A stretch of 64,000 nt of DNA from Petrimonas sulfuriphila. Lineage in GTDB: Bacteria > Bacteroidota > Bacteroidia > Bacteroidales > Dysgonomonadaceae. Both the position numbers and the translations under genes were made by a program. Under the pieces are notes generated by a model. It had not been told where the DNA came from. It did not search any database and saw only the letters and a program-made list of their open reading frames with translations. How positions within the stretch are numbered: the stretch's first letter is position 1; every line of letters begins with the position of its first letter. The stretch lies in NCBI RefSeq assembly GCF_051201015.1, contig NZ_JBPEHI010000001.1, one strand, 5' to 3'. Positions 59,227-64,000 of the stretch are shown here, in pieces.

Positions 59227-60579
59227 TTATTCTTTTCCGGGCACACCTGCCACCGGGATAATTTCAGGAATGTTTTCAACAGGCCCCATTACGTAGGTTT
59301 TGGGCCCCAGGTAAAGATCGGCGTTCAGTACTTCATCCCACGTGATGTCTTTTCCGGTATAAGCCGCCATACGACCCATGATGGTGACCAAGGATGAATA
59401 AGCCTGATCTTCGCCGTCGTTAATTGTATTTCCGCTTCGAATGGCCGTAACCAGGTTGATGTGTTCCTGGACGAACGGATTCGTCACTTTCCACTCCGAT
59501 TGAGTGTCGGTTTCTTCAGGATGCGGATATTCCCAGATAATGTTTCCGTTCAGGTCATACAATTTCCCGGAAGCATCTGCGTAGCCGTTGGTGCAGTTGA
59601 TTTGTTCTACTTTTTCGTTGGTACAGCCATCAATCTGTCTGGCAGCACAATGCGTACGCATACCGTTGTCGTACAAGTACTCGATGCTGAAGAAATCATA
59701 CTGGTCGCCGGTTACCCTTCTTTGGCGCCCGCCCCAACCGGTTGCCTTAACGGGATTTTTACCCAAATACCAGTTCATAACGTCCACTTCGTGGATAAAT
59801 TGTTCGGTTATGTGGTCGCCCGAAAGCCAGCAGAAGTTTACCCAGTTTCGCAGCATATATTCCATGTCTGTCCATTCCGGCTTTCTGGTGCGGAACCATA
59901 ATGCCCCTCCGTTCCGGATGATGTTTGCTCCCACAATATCGCCGATCTCGCCATTGAGAACCCTTCTTCTGGTTTCCATGTAATCCTTTTGAGAACGACG
60001 GATGGTTCCGCTGACAATGTTCAGGTTCAAGGTTTTTGCTCTTTTGACGGCTGCCAATACCTTTCTGACCCCAAACGGATCAACGGCTATCGGTTTTTCC
60101 ATGAAAATATGCTTTTGAGCATTCACAGCGGCCTCAACATGGGCCGGACGAAAATGGGGTGGGGTACAAAGCAAAACCATATCCACACCGGAATCGATTA
60201 CCTTTTCGTAACTGTCAAACCCGAGAAAACAGTTCTCATCAGGGATTTCAACGTTCCGTTCTTTTTTCAAAATCTCCCTGCAACTGTCCAGCTTGTCCTG
60301 GAAAACATCCCCCAGCGCGACAATCTGAAGGTTTGGACCTGCGTTCAAGAAGTCCATGGCGGCACCGGTCCCGCGACCTCCACATCCAATTAATCCGGCT
60401 TTAATTACCTTTCCGTCGGGAGCCTGCTCCAGTAGCTTGGGCAGCGTCAGCTCACCTTTTTTGGATTTATCGGTCGAGCAGGAACTCAACATTGGAATTC
60501 CTCCCATCATCCCTACTGTTCCGGCCACAACCGAACTTTTTAAAAAACTTCTTCTCGATAATGAATCTTTGTTTCTCAT
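59227..60579 (-). CDS. Exported Gfo/Idh/MocA oxidoreductase with Tat and lipobox-like signal
   Basis: The 450-residue protein begins with SRRSFLKSS (Tat-like) followed by MLSSCSTDK, a lipobox-like Cys, so it may be a Tat-exported lipoprotein. Core motifs: AGLIGCGGRGTGAAMD (nucleotide binding), CTPPHFRPAHVEAAV, MEKPIAVDP (catalytic Lys) and DHITEQFIHEVDVMNWYLG (possible active-site His). It resembles inositol/sugar 3-dehydrogenase-type exported members found beside DUF1080 genes. It lies 10 nt upstream of the GH109-like gene and is presumably co-transcribed. Confidence 0.85.
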   Translation of the reverse strand: MRNKDSLSRRSFLKSSVVAGTVGMMGGIPMLSSCSTDKSKKGELTLPKLLEQAPDGKVIKAGLIGCGGRGTGAAMDFLNAGPNLQIVALGDVFQDKLDSCREILKKERNVEIPDENCFLGFDSYEKVIDSGVDMVLLCTPPHFRPAHVEAAVNAQKHIFMEKPIAVDPFGVRKVLAAVKRAKTLNLNIVSGTIRRSQKDYMETRRRVLNGEIGDIVGANIIRNGGALWFRTRKPEWTDMEYMLRNWVNFCWLSGDHITEQFIHEVDVMNWYLGKNPVKATGWGGRQRRVTGDQYDFFSIEYLYDNGMRTHCAARQIDGCTNEKVEQINCTNGYADASGKLYDLNGNIIWEYPHPEETDTQSEWKVTNPFVQEHINLVTAIRSGNTINDGEDQAYSSLVTIMGRMAAYTGKDITWDEVLNADLYLGPKTYVMGPVENIPEIIPVAGVPGKE

Positions 60580-60633
60580 ATTATATCAATTATTTGTTAG
60601 ATAGTTTGGTCAAACTTTTGCTTATATTGACTT

Positions 60634-61545
60634 TTACAAGTACGATATAATTTCATCCATTTGGGCGGAGATCTGCTTCAGGTGATTCCTGTCTCCTCCG
60701 TTAACCTCTGCTGTTAACCAGCCTCCCTGATGATTTATCTCTCTGACGGCTTTCATTACCACCGGCCAATTGTTGTCGCCTTTCAGTAAATCAACATTGA
60801 AACCTTCCCACAACCCTTTTGAGTTCATAAGTTCCCGACTGAATTCTTTGATGTGAAGTTTCATGATGCGGGAGTTAAGTGTCTTGATCCAATGTTCGGG
60901 CCAGCCGTACCGCAAAACGTTCCCGATATCAAAATACCAACCCACCAGGGGGTGATTTATTTCATCGATAAATCTTTTTGCTTCAACAGGGCTTATAAGG
61001 AAATTGTTCCAGACGTTCTCCACTGCAATTTGCATCCCTGTTTTTTCTGCGTAAGGGATCAATTCCCGAATTGACTGTTGGGAGGTAATGTATGCCTGCT
61101 CGTAAGATACCTTCTCGTTTACTACACCCGGCACGACTAAAACCGTGTCTCCACCCATCTCTTTCACCTCCTGCAAAGATTTTATAACAGAGTCGATACA
61201 CTTTTTCCTCACCGCAGGGTCGGGATCAGAAAGAGGTGAGCTCCAGTGGTCCTTGTTTACAACCGTGGGAAGTTCAATCCCTGATTTCGATTTTGCGTCA
61301 AGTATTTCTGACATATTGAAGTCGACAGGGCTGTTTAGTTCTACACCGTCAAAGCCCAACTCTTTGACCAGTTTGAATTTATCGGTTAACGATAGTTCTT
61401 CTTTGATCATTCCAAGCCCCAAACTCTTTTTTAAGGTGACTTTTTTCTTCGGCTTACTTTGCGAAACGGATGCAGATGCAAATGGCGTTACGGCTGCTGC
61501 TCCGGCTATGGCTACAGCAGATTTAATGAAATCTTTCCTGTTCAT
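60634..61545 (-). CDS. Exported sugar isomerase/epimerase-fold (xylose-isomerase-like TIM barrel) protein
   Basis: The 303-residue protein begins NRKDFIKSAVAIAGAAAVTPFASA, an export signal with only one Arg. The AP-endonuclease-2/xylose-isomerase-like barrel shows the expected metal ligands: Glu176 in VAVENVW, Asp206 in YFDIGN, His231 in KLHIKEF and Glu280 in TAEVNGG. Family members isomerise or epimerise sugars; some exported ones act on 3-keto-sugars as lyases or hydratases. It lies between oxidoreductase genes in the same orientation, consistent with a shared pathway. Confidence 0.85.
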   Translation of the reverse strand: MNRKDFIKSAVAIAGAAAVTPFASASVSQSKPKKKVTLKKSLGLGMIKEELSLTDKFKLVKELGFDGVELNSPVDFNMSEILDAKSKSGIELPTVVNKDHWSSPLSDPDPAVRKKCIDSVIKSLQEVKEMGGDTVLVVPGVVNEKVSYEQAYITSQQSIRELIPYAEKTGMQIAVENVWNNFLISPVEAKRFIDEINHPLVGWYFDIGNVLRYGWPEHWIKTLNSRIMKLHIKEFSRELMNSKGLWEGFNVDLLKGDNNWPVVMKAVREINHQGGWLTAEVNGGDRNHLKQISAQMDEIISYL

Positions 61546-61618
61546 TAGAATTTATGTTTTATAAAGTTATTCCGGTTAGAATAGATACTACAAACGGGTA
61601 CTTTACTAAAAAGAGCAA

Positions 61619-61626
61619 TAAAGGTA
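61619..61626 (-). promoter_or_regulatory. Weak -7-like element before the isomerase-fold gene
   Basis: The minus strand reads TACCTTTA, a 7-of-8 match to TAnnTTTG, in the 134-nt gap upstream of the isomerase-fold gene. It may allow internal initiation in the long minus-strand block. Confidence 0.25.
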
Positions 61627-61679
61627 AGTATTATTTTGCAGATGAGTTACAATCGAAATAAATAATTGCATATTTTTGA

Positions 61680-62810
61680 TTATAACAACCCTGATCTTCC
61701 ATCCATGTCGTTTTTGTTTTCGGGATAAAGGGGAAGCTTTATGGGTAAATTATCGCGGGTGGAGCGATAAATAGCCGTGAACAGTTCCACTGTCCTGCGT
61801 CCGTCCTCTCCGGTAACCAGGGGATCCCGGTTTTCGTCCAGGGCAAATAAAAAATCTTCTATTTGACGCTCCATGTAATGGGTCATCGGATCGATGCTGC
61901 TAAAATGCCGGACATCTTCCATTTTCCATTTCTCCACCAGCTCTTCTTCTCCGGGAATAGTCCAGAGGTCGTTTACCGGGGGTTCCAGAATCCCTTTCAT
62001 CCCTGCAATAAACATGGCGCCACCATCGGTCTGGACACCCGCGGATGCGCCGTTTTCACCGTGCACATGTACTTTTCCGTAAATTCCGGGTTTTTGCGAG
62101 TTGCTCACGATAACATTTCCTATTCCTCCGTTCCTGAATTTTATTACAGCCAATGCGGTATCCTCCACCTCGATATAAGGATGATTCAGGTTTCTCCAGA
62201 TGCCGTAAACTTCTTCCACCTCTCCCATAAACCAAAGCAGGATATCCAATTGGTGTGGCGCTTGATTTACCAGGACTCCTCCTCCTTCCGTTTTCCAGTT
62301 TCCCCGCCATTTATCGGCATCGTAATAGCTTTTGTCTCTCCAGCCCAGCATGTTAACGGTACCCAATACCGGTTTACCTATCTTGCCGGCCTCAATGGCT
62401 TTTTTCACCCTCAATACGGGTTCATACCACCTGCGTTGACTGACTACTCCAAGCTTGACTCCCGCCTTTTTACAGGTTGAAATAATTTTGTCAGCATCTT
62501 CCAGAGTCGATGCCAGTGGTTTTTCCACCAGGATATTGGCTCCTTGCAGGGCAGCTTGTTGTGCCGGCTCCAAATGAAACGGGTGAGGAGTACAGACGAC
62601 AGCCAGGTTAATTTTTTCTTTTTTAATGAGCTCCGCCACATCGGTGTAGGCGGGAACTTTGTATTGACAGGCAAAGCCGTTTGCCGTTTGTTGGGTGCGG
62701 CTCCAGACCCCGGCCAGGCGGGCATTAGGCAGATTCTGTATTGCCGAAGCATGCAGGTGGGCCACTTTCCCACATCCCAGAATTGCGATATTGTAAACAG
62801 AATTTCTCAT
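61680..62810 (-). CDS. Cytoplasmic Gfo/Idh/MocA-family oxidoreductase
   Basis: This 376-residue member lacks a signal peptide, unlike the other three in the block. NAD(P)-binding loop AILGCGKVAHLHA, CTPHPFHLEPAQQAA, VEKPLAST (catalytic Lys) and GGVLVNQAPHQLDILLWFMG (active-site His region) are canonical. It likely processes the imported product of the periplasmic steps, for example reducing a keto-sugar. It lies 12 nt downstream of the alcohol dehydrogenase gene. Confidence 0.88.
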   Translation of the reverse strand: MRNSVYNIAILGCGKVAHLHASAIQNLPNARLAGVWSRTQQTANGFACQYKVPAYTDVAELIKKEKINLAVVCTPHPFHLEPAQQAALQGANILVEKPLASTLEDADKIISTCKKAGVKLGVVSQRRWYEPVLRVKKAIEAGKIGKPVLGTVNMLGWRDKSYYDADKWRGNWKTEGGGVLVNQAPHQLDILLWFMGEVEEVYGIWRNLNHPYIEVEDTALAVIKFRNGGIGNVIVSNSQKPGIYGKVHVHGENGASAGVQTDGGAMFIAGMKGILEPPVNDLWTIPGEEELVEKWKMEDVRHFSSIDPMTHYMERQIEDFLFALDENRDPLVTGEDGRRTVELFTAIYRSTRDNLPIKLPLYPENKNDMDGRSGLL

Positions 62811-62822
62811 TTCGACATTGAA

Positions 62823-63854
62823 TTAGGGAATCAGGATCACTTTATTTATTCCGGCTTCCTTTCTGTAAAGCCGGTTAAACCATTCAGCACCCTCAGAAAG
62901 AGGTGCCACGGCCGATATCATGCCGCCAACGTCGATTTTGCCGGAAGCCATCAGTTCTAACACCGTTTCGTATTCGCCATTGATAGCGCAACTTCCCAGA
63001 AGTGAAAGTTCTGTGGTTACAATTTTTTGCAGGGGGACAGTCACCTCGGGCATCAGGTTCCCAATCAGAATTGCTTTGCCTCCTTTGCGTAAACTGTTTA
63101 TACACAGGTTTACAGTTTCCGAAACTCCTACTGCTTCAAAAGCCACATCTGCGTTCCGGCCTTTGGTTAGTTGTTGTATTTTCTCTGAAACGGTTTTATC
63201 GGAAGAGAGGAAAGTATGAGTCGCGCCGAAGGCCTTGGAAAGTTCTAATTTTTTTTCATCCATGTCGATAGCAATGATGGGATATACACCTGCCGTCTGC
63301 AGCAGTTTTACAACAAACAGGCCAATGGTTCCCGTGCCGATAACCACGGCATTTTGTCCCAGTTGAATACCGGATACATTTACTGCATGCAGGGCTACAG
63401 CAACGGGCTCTACCATCGCGGCCTGCTCAAAGGAGACGTTGTCGGGAATCTTGTAAAGTATATGTGCCGGAACAGAAACGAGTTCGGCAAAAGCACCGTG
63501 TTTTGTATAATTCCCCGGGGAAACACCCAGGACTTTTCTATTGTTGCTGAGGTTGTAATGCCCCTGACGTGTGAACCAGTCATCGAGCGGATATATCGTG
63601 GAGTCGAAAGTAACCCTGTCACCCGCTTTCCATCCTGTGACCGCAGTGCCAACTTCCGTAATTATGCCTGCGGCTTCGTGCCCCATGACCAACGGGGGGA
63701 TTCTTCTTCCGGTGCTCCCGTCCATACCGTGGATGTCGCTTCCGCAGATTCCGCAGGCTTGAACCCTTATCAATACTTCGTCGGCTTCCATATGAGGATC
63801 AGGGAAATCACGATAATTCAACTCCATGTATTTGTCTAAAACCAATGCTTTCAT
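62823..63854 (-). CDS. Zinc-dependent medium-chain polyol/sugar dehydrogenase
   Basis: The 343-residue MDR-superfamily enzyme has catalytic zinc ligands in GICGSDIHGMDG and GHEAAG and the NAD loop VVIGTGTIGLF. The lobe that usually carries four structural-zinc cysteines (here DSTIYPLDDWFTRQGHYNLSNNRKV) has none, as in sorbitol dehydrogenase-like enzymes. It probably oxidises a polyol or sugar in the cytoplasm. I chose the ATG before KALVLDKY; the longer in-frame upstream extension adds a Cys/Tyr-rich stretch unlike the family. Confidence 0.85.
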   Translation of the reverse strand: MKALVLDKYMELNYRDFPDPHMEADEVLIRVQACGICGSDIHGMDGSTGRRIPPLVMGHEAAGIITEVGTAVTGWKAGDRVTFDSTIYPLDDWFTRQGHYNLSNNRKVLGVSPGNYTKHGAFAELVSVPAHILYKIPDNVSFEQAAMVEPVAVALHAVNVSGIQLGQNAVVIGTGTIGLFVVKLLQTAGVYPIIAIDMDEKKLELSKAFGATHTFLSSDKTVSEKIQQLTKGRNADVAFEAVGVSETVNLCINSLRKGGKAILIGNLMPEVTVPLQKIVTTELSLLGSCAINGEYETVLELMASGKIDVGGMISAVAPLSEGAEWFNRLYRKEAGINKVILIP

Positions 63855-63910
63855 AAAATAATACGATAGGGATTGTAAGTAGTCTGTTAGATACTCAAAA
63901 TAATTATTTC

Positions 63911-64000
63911 TTATTTGTTCCTCACGGGGAAAACAGCAATTCGTAGAGTGCTGCATCCGTAGGGGATAAGCTCAATGTTTTCTTCCCCGCCAACATCCTC
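63911..64000 (-). CDS. C-terminal fragment of a further enzyme (DUF1680/GH127-like, tentative)
   Basis: On the minus strand the last 29 codons of a gene run in from outside the window and end in TAA. The residues ENIELIPYGCSTLRIAVFPV resemble the closing strand of large secreted glycosidases of the DUF1680/GH127 (beta-L-arabinofuranosidase-like) type, which often end with LIPYGCT.LR...FP. With so little sequence the family is a guess, but the coding frame is credible. It lies 56 nt upstream of the dehydrogenase gene and in the same orientation. Confidence 0.4.
   Translation of the reverse strand, partial: EDVGGEENIELIPYGCSTLRIAVFPVRNK

Noticed and set aside
61863..62480. Open frame of 205 codons antisense to the cytoplasmic oxidoreductase gene
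   Set aside because: Entirely within a canonical Gfo/Idh/MocA gene on the other strand.
62823..63854. Loss of structural-zinc cysteines in the dehydrogenase as evidence of decay
   Set aside because: Sorbitol dehydrogenase-like enzymes normally lack this zinc site, and the catalytic residues are intact.
1..64000. CRISPR array, tRNA, rRNA, insertion sequence or prophage
   Set aside because: No spaced direct repeats of CRISPR type, no cloverleaf-like sequences, no transposase or phage proteins were seen by eye; the tandem repeats found are 7-nt and 10-nt units without spacers.

Overview
The window looks like a chromosomal stretch from a member of the Bacteroidales. The Dysgonomonadaceae/Porphyromonadaceae side is my inference, from overall protein flavour only. 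The phylum call rests on several things: a SusC/SusD/SusE starch-type operon, DUF3822 beside rsmD, meso-DAP-type MurE, a glycine-lipid acyltransferase pair, many matches to the Bacteroidetes -7 promoter element TAnnTTTG, and the absence of Shine-Dalgarno-like leaders at most starts. I saw no rRNA, tRNA, CRISPR array, insertion sequence or phage gene. Layout: (1) 1-12000 is housekeeping. It holds the tail of a malic enzyme, mgtE with a hairpin-rich leader, rsmD, DUF3822, a RecD-like helicase, rsmI, a coiled-coil lipoprotein, a YjjG-type HAD nucleotidase, arginine deiminase divergent from a COG2403-type P-loop protein, and flavodoxin. (2) 12119-22056 is a minus-strand alpha-glucan utilisation operon in the order susC, susD, susE, periplasmic GH13 (SusA-like), lipoprotein GH13. 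It has a LacI-type palindrome upstream and a hairpin between susE and the amylases. (3) 22344-24203 is a pair of acyltransferases resembling the glycine-lipid enzymes GlsB and GlsA. (4) 24448-39807 is a complete division and cell-wall (dcw) cluster: mraZ, rsmH, ftsL-like, ftsI, murE, mraY, murD, ftsW, murG, murC, ftsQ, ftsA, ftsZ. It is followed by a yqeY-like gene and a secreted creatininase-family protein. Heptanucleotide repeats sit at several dcw junctions and supply the start codons of murD, ftsW and murC. (5) 41742-47084 is a compact minus-strand cluster: ECF transporter S component, phosphoribosyltransferase, TonB-dependent receptor, exported DUF362 protein, and a NapH-NapG-like polyferredoxin fusion. 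Read together it suggests uptake across the outer membrane, periplasmic redox chemistry, inner-membrane import and phosphoribosylation of an unknown small molecule. This is my main candidate for an undescribed system. (6) 47248-64000 is an accessory minus-strand region for carbohydrate catabolism. It has a CE1-like esterase with a 12-bp-arm inverted repeat over its promoter, a HEAT-DUF1080-DUF1080 giant, a separate DUF1080 protein, four Gfo/Idh/MocA-fold proteins (one GH109-like), a sugar isomerase/epimerase-fold protein, two related SGGGTQ hydrolases, a medium-chain dehydrogenase, and the tail of another enzyme at the window edge. The mix of exported oxidoreductases, DUF1080 proteins and the isomerase fold resembles oxidative (3-keto) glycoside breakdown. 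All family names come from reading motifs and recalling families; no database search was run.
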